Source of the DNA: an uncultured Bacilli bacterium
GTDB lineage: Bacteria; Bacillota_I; Bacilli_A; RF39; UBA660
Direction of reading: 5' to 3'
DNA length: 7,670 nt
Assembly (NCBI GenBank): GCA_934154785.1
Contig: CAKPGL010000008.1
Span: forward strand, 1 to 7,670
The translations under genes and the position numbers were made by a program. Numbering within the stretch: the first letter of the stretch is position 1; each line of letters starts with the position of its first letter. Under the pieces are notes generated by a model, which saw only the letters and a list, made by a program, of their open reading frames with translations, was not told the origin of the DNA and did not search any database. Below, in pieces: positions 1 through 6,015 of this stretch.

Positions 1-65
1 AATTTAAAAATAGAAATATGAAAGATACAATAAAGGATACAGTTGAGTGGATGAATAAAAAGTAA
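1..65 (+). CDS. C-terminal end of an unidentified protein (possibly NAD-dependent epimerase/reductase)
   Basis: Only the last 20 codons are present, in the frame starting at base 3 and ending with TAA at 63-65; the gene begins upstream of the window. The visible tail contains Arg, then T-I-K-D-T-V-E-W, then a basic end. Many extended short-chain NAD-dependent epimerases/reductases finish with a pattern like R-x-L-x-x-T-x-x-D-T-x-x-W, so this family is my best guess. It rests on about a dozen residues and is inference only. The fragment is in a different frame from the broken gene that follows, from which it is separated by 46 nt. It could be the end of an intact gene or itself a remnant. Confidence 0.4.
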   Translation, partial: FKNRNMKDTIKDTVEWMNKK

Positions 66-80
66 AAATAAATAATAATG

Positions 81-94
81 CAAATTGCAATTTG
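81..94. repeat. 14-bp perfect palindrome between the first stop codon and the broken gene
   Basis: CAAATTGCAATTTG equals its own reverse complement. It lies 15 nt after the stop at 65. No T-run follows on the plus strand, so it is not a convincing terminator. It may be a decayed one, a protein binding site, or chance in AT-rich DNA. Confidence 0.3.
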
Positions 95-111
95 GAAGTG
101 ATGTGTAAAGA

Positions 112-753
112 GTGAAGTAGAAAGTAATCATAATTTTAGTAGCCATAATTTTATTAGTCTTATTGTTCCCAATTAGAAATTAGTTAAAAGATGGTGCCAA
201 AGTAGAATATAAGGCATTTAAGAACTACTATGTTTATGAAATGATCCTTATATTGTTATTAGCAATTATAGTTATACCGAATATTATACTGACAATAAAT
301 AATATGATTCCATTTAATATAACAATCATTAGTACACTTTTAATTATTATTGTAGCACTTCCTATTATAGTGCTTGATATAAAGAACGATTTAGATATTA
401 AAAATATACATCAATATTATTTAAAGGAAGAGAAAATACCAGAATACAAAGACAATACAAAAATTTTAAATGTATGCTTGATAATTAGCGTAGTAGTTTT
501 AATTATTTAGGCAATTATAACAATACCAAATATTACAAAAACGGAAAATTTAAGTGAAATTGAAAACACATTTGTCATTACTACTAATAAGGGTAATAAC
601 ATTGAAACGCAATATGAAATGTTTAATGGATTTAAAATAAAGATTCCAAGTTAATTTAAAATAATGAGTGATGAATTTGTTAATGTTAAATATTCAAATA
701 GAAATGCACCATCACTTATTTTTAATTCTTTTGTTTCTATATTTAACATATAA
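112..753 (+). pseudogene. Decayed membrane-protein gene with four in-frame stops
   Basis: One reading frame runs 213 codons from a possible GTG (112) to TAA (751-753) without any frameshift, but it is interrupted by TAG at 118, 181 and 508 and TAA at 652. Read through, it gives a short basic start, a long hydrophobic segment (125-170), then FPIRN, a stop, LKDG and VEYKA. This resembles the start of a small Firmicute membrane-anchored family with a KDGG-x-VEYKA signature; that is from memory. Several more hydrophobic segments follow (about 241-300, 310-375 and 470-530). A soluble tail comes next, with FKIKIPS, a stop, and FKIMSDEFVNVKYS. That tail looks like a conserved extracytoplasmic domain ending early. 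The longest open stretch (241-510, 89 codons) is a piece of this frame, not a separate gene. I see no plausible ribosome binding site. Function unknown; possibly a fusion of two older genes. Confidence 0.6.
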
Positions 754-771
754 TCAACTCCTTTACATAAC

Positions 772-796
772 AAAAAAACTAACTATTTCTAGTTAG
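772..796 (-). terminator. Rho-independent terminator of the tRNA-Gly transcript
   Basis: Read on the minus strand, the sequence is CTAACTA, a GAAA loop of the stable GNRA class, TAGTTAG, then seven Ts. The stem is 7 bp (779-785 with 790-796) and the U-run is 772-778. It lies 44 nt downstream of the tRNA 3' end, on the correct strand to end that transcript. Confidence 0.85.
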
Positions 797-840
797 CATT
801 TATTACTCTCAGAAGTTAATTCCCGAGTTTCCTATCAATC

Positions 841-914
841 TGGAGCGGATGATGGGAATCGGACCCACGTTATTAGCTTGGAAGGCTAGAGTTCTACCAT
901 TGAACTACATCCGC
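841..914 (-). tRNA. tRNA-Gly (anticodon UCC)
   Basis: The minus strand folds as a complete 74-nt cloverleaf with encoded CCA. The acceptor GCGGATG pairs with CATCCGC, the D loop AATGGTA keeps the G18-G19 pair, and the anticodon loop is CTTCCAA (anticodon TCC). The discriminator is T, as expected for bacterial Gly. It should read GGA and GGG, and possibly all GGN codons. Two positions are odd. The T loop is TCCGATT, with C at position 55 where almost all tRNAs have U/pseudouridine. The anticodon stem has a C27-A43 mismatch (CTAGC against GCTAA). The gene has its own promoter and terminator, which argues it is expressed. Identity is firm; whether it serves ordinary translation is less so. Confidence 0.95.
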
Positions 915-921
915 ATATAAA

Positions 922-939
922 ACACAAATTAATTTGTGT
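922..939. repeat. 18-bp perfect palindrome in the tRNA-Gly 5' leader
   Basis: ACACAAATTAATTTGTGT is self-complementary over all 18 bases. It lies between the tRNA promoter (inferred start near 959) and the mature tRNA 5' end at 914. In the transcript it would form a hairpin just ahead of the RNase P site; in DNA it could be an operator. Confidence 0.6.
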
Positions 940-965
940 GACCTCAAATTAAGTAGGCAATATAA

Positions 966-994
966 ATTATACGTATCTTTCTAAAAAAAGTCAA
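966..994 (-). promoter_or_regulatory. Sigma-A-type promoter for tRNA-Gly
   Basis: On the minus strand, TTGACT (989-994) and a perfect TATAAT (966-971) are separated by exactly 17 bases. Transcription should start near 959 and run through the palindromic leader into the tRNA. This is one of the two strongest promoter matches in the window, as expected for a stable RNA. Confidence 0.85.
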
Positions 995-1084
995 CAAAAA
1001 ATAGTTAAAAACGTAAAAAAAATTAATTTTGTTGCTATTTAGTACTATAATCATAATTATTTTATGTAAATTTATAAAAAAATA

Positions 1085-1113
1085 TTCTAAAAAATAAAAT
1101 ATAATGTTATAAT
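1085..1113 (+). promoter_or_regulatory. Candidate promoter of the T-box / gatCAB-asnS operon
   Basis: A perfect TATAAT at 1108-1113 would place the start near 1120, just ahead of the T-box stem I. At 17-bp spacing the -35 element is only TTCTAA (1085-1090), which is weak. A second TATAAT at 1100-1105 and a third at 1046-1051 are alternatives, also without good -35 partners. The choice rests on position relative to the leader. Confidence 0.45.
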
Positions 1114-1321
1114 ATGAACGTATTTAAAAGCAAAGAAACAGAGAAGTAAACTTTATTTTTATTTAAAGAGAGCTAGTGACTGGTGTAAACTAGTAATAAA
1201 ATAATTTTGAATAACACTGTGGAGTTACTTATCGAAATAGTAGTAGGTTAAGTCGGGATAAAACTCGTTAGTAATATAATAGTTAAAAACTATGAGTGAT
1301 TATATAGAAATATATAATAAT

Positions 1322-1354
1322 AAGGTGGCACCACGGATACAGTTATTCGTCCTT
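1322..1354 (+). promoter_or_regulatory. T-box antiterminator
   Basis: AAGG (1322-1325) pairs with CCTT (1351-1354) and ACG (1333-1335) with CGT (1348-1350), leaving the seven-base TGGCACC bulge that receives the uncharged tRNA 3' end. It shares bases 1339-1354 with the terminator, so the two structures exclude each other. Confidence 0.88.
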
Positions 1355-1376
1355 AATTGGATATAACTGTTTTTTT
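1339..1376 (+). terminator. Regulated terminator of the T-box leader
   Basis: ACAGTTAT (1339-1346) pairs with ATAACTGT (1363-1370), with an inner TCC/GGA helix around a TTAATT loop, followed by seven Ts (1370-1376). It forms when tRNA-Asn is charged and stops transcription 20 nt before gatC. Confidence 0.9.
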
Positions 1377-1380
1377 ATTA

Positions 1381-1390
1381 GAAAGAAGGA
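1381..1390 (+). promoter_or_regulatory. Ribosome binding site that fixes the gatC start
   Basis: GAAAGAAGGA lies 5 nt before ATG 1396. An in-frame TTG at 1357 sits inside the T-box terminator hairpin and has no binding site, so it is rejected as the start. Confidence 0.8.
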
Positions 1391-1395
1391 TTTAT

Positions 1396-1686
1396 ATGAT
1401 AGAGAAAGAAAAACTACAGATGTATGCTGAAAAATTATTCTTTAGAATGAATGATGAGGAGTATACGACATTACAACAAGAATTTGATGTTATTCTAAAA
1501 CAAATGGATATTATTGATAAAATAGAAGGTATTAGTAGTGTTGCACCAATGACTTTTCCTTTTGAAAAAGAAGGTACAGCCTTTAGAGAAGATATTGCTA
1601 ATGACAATTTAAAACCAGAAGAAGTAGTTAAAAATGCTAAAGACGTTTATTTTGAACAAGTAAAAGTACCAAAGGTGGTGGAATAA
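1396..1686 (+). CDS. gatC: Asp/Glu-tRNA amidotransferase subunit C (GatC)
   Basis: GatC is the small subunit of the cytoplasmic GatCAB amidotransferase. It wraps around the A-B interface and stabilises the complex that converts Glu-tRNA(Gln) and/or Asp-tRNA(Asn) to the amide form. The product is 96 aa, the usual length. An N-terminal helical part (residues 1-45) is followed by the signature region PMTFPFE (51-57) and FRED (63-66), matching the GatC pattern of a Pro-rich segment and then LRED. It is first in the operon, 20 nt after the T-box terminator, and its stop is 1 nt from gatA. Expression depends on T-box readthrough when uncharged tRNA-Asn accumulates. Identification is firm because of both the motif and the gatA/gatB context. 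Confidence 0.95.
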   Translation: MIEKEKLQMYAEKLFFRMNDEEYTTLQQEFDVILKQMDIIDKIEGISSVAPMTFPFEKEGTAFREDIANDNLKPEEVVKNAKDVYFEQVKVPKVVE

Positions 1687-1687
1687 T

Positions 1688-3145
1688 ATGGAATATATGA
1701 ATAAAAGTATAGATGAAATAAGAGTTTCTTTAGATAATAAAAGTGTTACTAGTGAAGAATTATTTACAGAAGCAAAAACAAAAGCTTTAAAATATCAAGA
1801 TGCTTATAATTCATTTGTAACTATTTTAGAAGATTATCAAAATAATGGTACTAAAGAAACTATTTTAACTGGTATACCTTATGCTTTAAAAGATAATTTT
1901 TCTACTAAAGATATTTTAACTACAGCGTCAAGTAATATTTTAAAAGATTATGTTCCTATATATGACGCTACAGCCTATAAAAAATTAAAAGAAGCTGGTG
2001 CTATTTTAGTAGGAAAAACTGTTTTAGATGAACTTGCAATGGGTGGTACTGGTACTACAGGACATACAGGAATAGTTAGAAATCCTTGGAATAAAGATAG
2101 ACAAATAGGTGGTTCTTCAGCTGGTTCTGCTGCTAGTGTAGCACTAGGTATAGTTCCATTTGCCTTAGGTAGTGATACCGGTGACTCTATTAGAAAGCCA
2201 GCAGCATTTGGTGGGGTAGTAGGATTTAAACCAACTTATGGAAGAATCTCACGTTTTGGGTTATTTGCATTCGCATCTAGTTTAGACCATGTAGGTTGTT
2301 TTACAAGAAGTGTAAAGGATGCTGCTTATGTAACTGATATCTTAAAAGGCAAAGATGAACATGATATGACTTCTTTAAATGATGATGATAAAAACTATGT
2401 AGATACTTTAAATAATTCTATTAAGGGTAAAAAATTATTTTATATAAAAGAAGCTTGTAATTTAGAAAACTATAAAGATTCAAATGATAAAGAACTATTA
2501 GAAACATTAAACAAATTTAATGAAACAATTATTAAAGCAAAAGAAATTGGTTTTGAAGTAGATGAAATAGAATTTGGTAAAGATTTACTAGAGGCATTAT
2601 ATCCAACTTATATGTCAATTTCCTGTGCTGAAGCAACTAGTAACTATGCTAATCTTACTGGTATACAGTTTGGTATTAGAGGTGAAGGTAAATCTATTGA
2701 AGAAATAATGTTTGATGCCAGAACTAAAGGATTCTCAGAATTAATTAAACGTCGTTTTATTTTAGGAAGTTATATCTTACAGAAAGAAAATCAAGAAAAA
2801 TTATTCAAGAATGCTGGTAGAATTCGTCGTATGGTAGTAAATCGTATGAATGAATTATTTAAAGAATATGATGGTATGATTATGCCAGCAAGTGGTGGTA
2901 TAGCACCTAAGTTTGGTCAGAAAACAGATCAATTATCAGATAGATACTTAATTCTTGAAAACCATTTAGTAATTGGAAACTTTGGAGGATTTCCTAGTAT
3001 AACTATTCCTAGTGGTTTTGTAAATGATATGCCAATAGGTATTAATATTACTGGTCGTGCTATGGAAGATGATTTAGTTTTAAATATGGCATATAAATTA
3101 GAAGAAGTTCTAGGTTATAAGGGTCAAGTAAAGGAGGATGAATAA
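1688..3145 (+). CDS. gatA: Asp/Glu-tRNA amidotransferase subunit A (GatA)
   Basis: GatA is the glutaminase subunit: it releases ammonia from glutamine (or asparagine) and channels it to GatB. At 485 aa it is full length, with the amidase-signature fold. The Ser-cisSer-Lys triad is visible as K68 (ALKDN), S143 (GGSSAGS) and S167 (TGDSIRKPA); the spacings of 75 and 24 residues match those of the well-studied GatA proteins. One difference is Asp166 directly before the nucleophile, where most GatA have Gly (TGGS), and Lys170 where Gln is usual. ATG 1688 is chosen because AAAGGTGG (1671-1678) lies 9 nt upstream; the next in-frame Met (1697) is too far. It lies 1 nt after gatC and 1 nt before gatB, so translation is probably coupled. 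Identification is certain. Confidence 0.98.
   Translation: MEYMNKSIDEIRVSLDNKSVTSEELFTEAKTKALKYQDAYNSFVTILEDYQNNGTKETILTGIPYALKDNFSTKDILTTASSNILKDYVPIYDATAYKKLKEAGAILVGKTVLDELAMGGTGTTGHTGIVRNPWNKDRQIGGSSAGSAASVALGIVPFALGSDTGDSIRKPAAFGGVVGFKPTYGRISRFGLFAFASSLDHVGCFTRSVKDAAYVTDILKGKDEHDMTSLNDDDKNYVDTLNNSIKGKKLFYIKEACNLENYKDSNDKELLETLNKFNETIIKAKEIGFEVDEIEFGKDLLEALYPTYMSISCAEATSNYANLTGIQFGIRGEGKSIEEIMFDARTKGFSELIKRRFILGSYILQKENQEKLFKNAGRIRRMVVNRMNELFKEYDGMIMPASGGIAPKFGQKTDQLSDRYLILENHLVIGNFGGFPSITIPSGFVNDMPIGINITGRAMEDDLVLNMAYKLEEVLGYKGQVKEDE
3131..3137 (+). promoter_or_regulatory. Ribosome binding site that fixes the gatB start
   Basis: A full AAGGAGG lies inside the end of gatA, 9 nt before ATG 3147. 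The in-frame ATG at 3138 directly abuts this site with no spacer and so cannot be served by it. Confidence 0.85.
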
Positions 3146-3146
3146 T

Positions 3147-4568
3147 ATGTATGATGTTGTTATTGGTTTAGAAATACACTGTGAATTAAAGTCAAATTCT
3201 AAAAACTTTTCTGGAGCAACCAATGGTTATTGTGAACAACCTAATACACAAGTTTCTCCTATTGATTTAGGTTTACCGGGAATTATGCCTTTCTTAAATA
3301 AAGAAGCAGTAAAGAAAGCTGTTAAAGTTGCTAAAGCTTTAAATTGTAAAATACCAGATAGAATGATATTTGATCGAAAAAATTATTTTTATCCAGACTT
3401 ACCAAAAGGCTATCAAATAACACAAGTAACCGATCCTGTTGGTACTAATGGTTACGTAATGTTTGAATTAGATGGTGAAGTAAAAAAAGTATTAATTCAT
3501 GATACTCACTTAGAGGAAGATACTGCTAATATGGAGCATATGTCTGCTTATTCATTAATTAACTATAATAGATGTGGTGTTCCATTGCTTGAAACAGTAA
3601 CTGAACCTTGTATGTCTTCTTCTAAAGAAGCAATAGCGTTCCTTGAAACTTATAGAACTATTTTACTTTATTTAGGTGTAAGTGATGCAAGAGCGGATCA
3701 AGGACAAATTAGATGTGATGTTAATATTTCTTTAAAACCAAAAGGTAGTACTGTTTTAGGTACACGTACAGAAATGAAAAATATTAACTCATTTGCTAAT
3801 GTTAAACTTGCTATTGAAAGTGAAATAAGAAGACAAGAAGAAATTTTAAATAATGGTGGAAAAATTGAACAGGAAACTAGACGATATGATGAAGTAAATG
3901 ATTGTACGCATTTAATGCGTTCTAAAGAAGACGCTATTGATTATAAATACTTTATTGAACCAAATATTCCACCCGTACCTCTTACTAAAGAATTTTTAGA
4001 AGAAGTAGAAAAAGAAATACCTATGTTAAGATATGATCGTTTAGTTAAATATAAGGAAGAATATAATTTAACTGAAGTAGAAGCAAATACTTTAACTCGT
4101 GAAAAAGAAATATCAGATTACTTTGAAGAATGTATTAAACTAGGCATTAATCCTAAGATTGTGACTAATTGGATTACTGGTCCAATAATTAGTTATTTGA
4201 ATAAAGAAGAAATTAGTATTAATGATATTTATTTAACACCAACATTATTAAATGAATTAATTAATTTACAGAATGATGGTAAAATATCTTCTAAACAAGC
4301 TCGTGAAGTCTTAGAGAAGGTATTAGAAGAAAAGAAAAATCCTACTTTAGTAGTAGATGAATTAGGAATAAAACAAATAGGTGATGATAATACTATTAGA
4401 GAGATTGTCACTCGTTTATTAGATGCACATCAAGATTTAATTGAAGATTATAAAAAAGGTAAGAATGTATTTAACTTCTTTGTTGGTAGTGTTATGAAAG
4501 AAACTAGGGGTCAAGCTAATCCCGCTATGACAGCTAAGATAGTTAAAGAAGAAATAGAAAAGAGGTAA
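3147..4568 (+). CDS. gatB: Asp/Glu-tRNA amidotransferase subunit B (GatB)
   Basis: GatB binds the mischarged tRNA, activates the Glu or Asp side chain with ATP and transfers ammonia delivered from GatA. The product is 473 aa, the normal size. Family motifs appear in order: VIGLEIH (5-11, with acidic and His residues of the metal/kinase site), RKNYFYPDLPKGYQI (77-91), HLEEDTA (121-127), NRCGVPLLETV (141-151), EMKNINSF (209-216), and the QETRRYDE and RSKEDAIDYKYF region around 242-269. The C-terminal helical and YqeY-like tail ends with TRGQANP (453-459). It lies 1 nt after gatA and 3 nt before asnS. The sequence does not show whether Glu-tRNA(Gln), Asp-tRNA(Asn) or both are substrates. AsnRS is encoded next door, so Gln-tRNA formation is at least a likely role. 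Confidence 0.98.
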   Translation: MYDVVIGLEIHCELKSNSKNFSGATNGYCEQPNTQVSPIDLGLPGIMPFLNKEAVKKAVKVAKALNCKIPDRMIFDRKNYFYPDLPKGYQITQVTDPVGTNGYVMFELDGEVKKVLIHDTHLEEDTANMEHMSAYSLINYNRCGVPLLETVTEPCMSSSKEAIAFLETYRTILLYLGVSDARADQGQIRCDVNISLKPKGSTVLGTRTEMKNINSFANVKLAIESEIRRQEEILNNGGKIEQETRRYDEVNDCTHLMRSKEDAIDYKYFIEPNIPPVPLTKEFLEEVEKEIPMLRYDRLVKYKEEYNLTEVEANTLTREKEISDYFEECIKLGINPKIVTNWITGPIISYLNKEEISINDIYLTPTLLNELINLQNDGKISSKQAREVLEKVLEEKKNPTLVVDELGIKQIGDDNTIREIVTRLLDAHQDLIEDYKKGKNVFNFFVGSVMKETRGQANPAMTAKIVKEEIEKR

Positions 4569-4571
4569 ATC

Positions 4572-5951
4572 ATGAAAGATTTATATGAAATTTATAAAGA
4601 ATTAGATAAGTATATAGATACAGACATAACTATTCAAGGATGGATTAGAAATCATCGTAAACAAAAAGAATTTGGTTTTATAGATTTTAGTGATGGAACA
4701 ACACCAAAACATTTACAAGTGGTTTATGATAATTCACTAGATACTTTTGATGAAATAGCTAAAATACATATAGGTAGTGCGGTTAGTGTTACAGGTAAAT
4801 TAATTAAGTCACCTAAAGAAGGACAAGAAGTTGAATTAGTTGCGGCTTCTGTTACTTTAGAAGGGGATTGTCCAGATGATTATCCACTTCAATCAAAAGG
4901 TAGACCAACAAGAGAATTTTTAAGAGAAATAGCGTACCTTCGTCCACGTACTAACTTATTTAACGCTGTATTTAGAGTACGTAGTGTAGCGGCTTATGCT
5001 ATTCATAAATATTTTCAAGATAGAGGATATGTTTATTTTCATGCTCCATTAATTACTGCTAGTGACTGTGAAGGAGCAGGGGAAATGTTCCAAGTAACTA
5101 CACTTGATTTAAATAGATTAAAGGATGCTAAAGAGGTAGATTATTCTAAGGACTTCTTTGGAAAACAAACTTCTCTTACTGTATCAGGACAACTTCAAGC
5201 AGAGACATTTGCTATGGCTTATAAAAAAGTTTATACTTTTGGTCCAACTTTTAGAGCGGAAAACTCTAATACTAAGACCCATGCTTCTGAGTTCTGGATG
5301 ATTGAACCAGAAATAGCATTCTGTGACTTAGAAGGTTTAATGGATATTGAAGAAGATATGCTAAAATACGTAGTTAAATATGTTTTAGATAATTGTAGTG
5401 AAGAAATAGAGTTCTTTAATAAATTTGTAGAACAAGGTTTAAAAGAAAAACTTACTAAATTAGTAAATAGTAAATTTACTCGTATCTCACATGAAGATGT
5501 AATAACAATTTTAAAGAATGCTGATGTAAAATGGGAATTTACTCCAGAATATGGAGAAGATATTGCTAAAGAACATGAAAAATATATTACTGAACACTTT
5601 AATGGCCCAGTATTTATTACTAATTGGCCAAAGGATATAAAAGCATTTTATATGAAACAAAATAGTGATGGTAAAACTGTTGCGGCAGTAGACCTTGAAG
5701 TACCAGGTGCTGGTGAATTAATGGGTGGTTCACAACGTGAAGAAAACTATGATAAACTAATAAATCGTATGAATGAGTTAGGTATGTCCCAAAGTGGTAT
5801 GGAATGGTATATTAATTTACGTCGCTTTGGAGGATGTACACATTCTGGATTTGGAATGGGCTTTGAAAGATTATTAATTTATTTAACGGGTGTTGATAAT
5901 ATACGTGATGTAATACCTTATCCTAGAACACCAAAAAATTGTGAATTCTAA
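4572..5951 (+). CDS. asnS: Asparaginyl-tRNA synthetase (AsnRS)
   Basis: AsnRS is a class IIb aminoacyl-tRNA synthetase that attaches Asn to tRNA(Asn) in the cytoplasm. The product is 459 aa, full length. The N-terminal anticodon-binding OB fold covers about residues 15-100 (ITIQGWIRNHRKQ at 19-31). The class II core follows: SGQLQAETFAMA (205-216), motif 2 with TFRAENSNTKTHASEFWMIE (226-245), and motif 3 with GFGMGFERLL (426-435). The tail NIRDVIPYPRTP is typical of AsnRS. The SNTKTHASEFWM segment separates it from AspRS and LysRS. Its binding site AAGAGG ends 6 nt before ATG 4572. As last gene of the operon it is under the Asn T-box, a classic pairing. Its stop codon lies in the loop of the downstream terminator. 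Certain. Confidence 0.98.
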   Translation: MKDLYEIYKELDKYIDTDITIQGWIRNHRKQKEFGFIDFSDGTTPKHLQVVYDNSLDTFDEIAKIHIGSAVSVTGKLIKSPKEGQEVELVAASVTLEGDCPDDYPLQSKGRPTREFLREIAYLRPRTNLFNAVFRVRSVAAYAIHKYFQDRGYVYFHAPLITASDCEGAGEMFQVTTLDLNRLKDAKEVDYSKDFFGKQTSLTVSGQLQAETFAMAYKKVYTFGPTFRAENSNTKTHASEFWMIEPEIAFCDLEGLMDIEEDMLKYVVKYVLDNCSEEIEFFNKFVEQGLKEKLTKLVNSKFTRISHEDVITILKNADVKWEFTPEYGEDIAKEHEKYITEHFNGPVFITNWPKDIKAFYMKQNSDGKTVAAVDLEVPGAGELMGGSQREENYDKLINRMNELGMSQSGMEWYINLRRFGGCTHSGFGMGFERLLIYLTGVDNIRDVIPYPRTPKNCEF

Positions 5952-5966
5952 TAGAATTCCTTTTTT
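5943..5966 (+). terminator. Terminator of the gatCAB-asnS operon, overlapping the asnS stop
   Basis: GAATTC (5943-5948) pairs with GAATTC (5954-5959) around a TAATA loop that contains the asnS TAA (5949-5951), followed by C and six Ts. Six As at 5933-5938 lie on the other side, so it may work in both directions. The 6-bp, GC-poor stem suggests leaky termination. Confidence 0.7.
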
Positions 5967-5967
5967 A

Positions 5968-5996
5968 TTGACAAATGGTGTTAGTTTAAGTATTAT
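5968..5996 (+). promoter_or_regulatory. Sigma-A-type promoter for the acetyltransferase-hydrolase unit
   Basis: A perfect TTGACA (5968-5973) is 17 bp from TATTAT (5991-5996). It begins 2 nt after the T-run of the operon terminator. The start of transcription should be near 6003, so the following gene has a 5' leader of only about 7-13 nt. Confidence 0.75.
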
Positions 5997-6015
5997 ATAT
6001 GGCGAGGTAATGCGA

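Larger units (their letters stand above)
1121..1376 (+). promoter_or_regulatory. T-box riboswitch leader, asparagine specifier (AAC)
   Basis: This untranslated leader senses tRNA charging by binding a tRNA anticodon and testing its 3' end. Stem I is visible from its base: ACAG (1138-1141) pairs with CTGT (1217-1220), enclosing the specifier loop. That loop has the AGTA element (1145-1148) on one side and GAA-T-AAC-A (1209-1216) on the other. An AT-rich helix follows (1153-1163 with 1195-1204), then the AGAGAG motif (1167-1172). A distal stem CTAGT/ACTAG carries the loop containing GGTG (1182-1185). The codon in specifier position is AAC (1213-1215), for Asn. Hairpins at 1279-1293 and 1301-1316 probably form the stem II/III region. 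The T-box sequence AAGGTGGCACCACG is at 1322-1335. Its UGGC bulge pairs with a GCCA 3' end, which fits the G discriminator of tRNA-Asn. asnS in the operon below supports the Asn call. Confidence 0.93.

Noticed and set aside
241..510. Separate 89-codon membrane protein
   Set aside because: The same frame continues sensibly both upstream and downstream past stops, and there is no ribosome binding site at 241. It is better read as a piece of the larger pseudogene.
261..535. Imperfect direct repeat, 261-285 against 511-535 (AIIVIPNI / AIITIPNI)
   Set aside because: About 21 of 25 bases match, but the sequence is AT-rich hydrophobic coding remnant and nothing on either side matches. Chance is a fair explanation.
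1392..1607. Open frame on the minus strand, 71 codons
   Set aside because: It lies antisense within gatC, which has motif support, context and a ribosome binding site. The translation has no recognisable domain.
4229..4411. Open frame on the minus strand, 60 codons
   Set aside because: It is a shadow inside gatB, Ser/Asn/Phe-rich as expected from AT-rich antisense, with no binding site.
5943..5959. Pair of GAATTC sites as a restriction-related signal
   Set aside because: GAATTC is self-complementary, so two copies 5 nt apart simply make the terminator stem.
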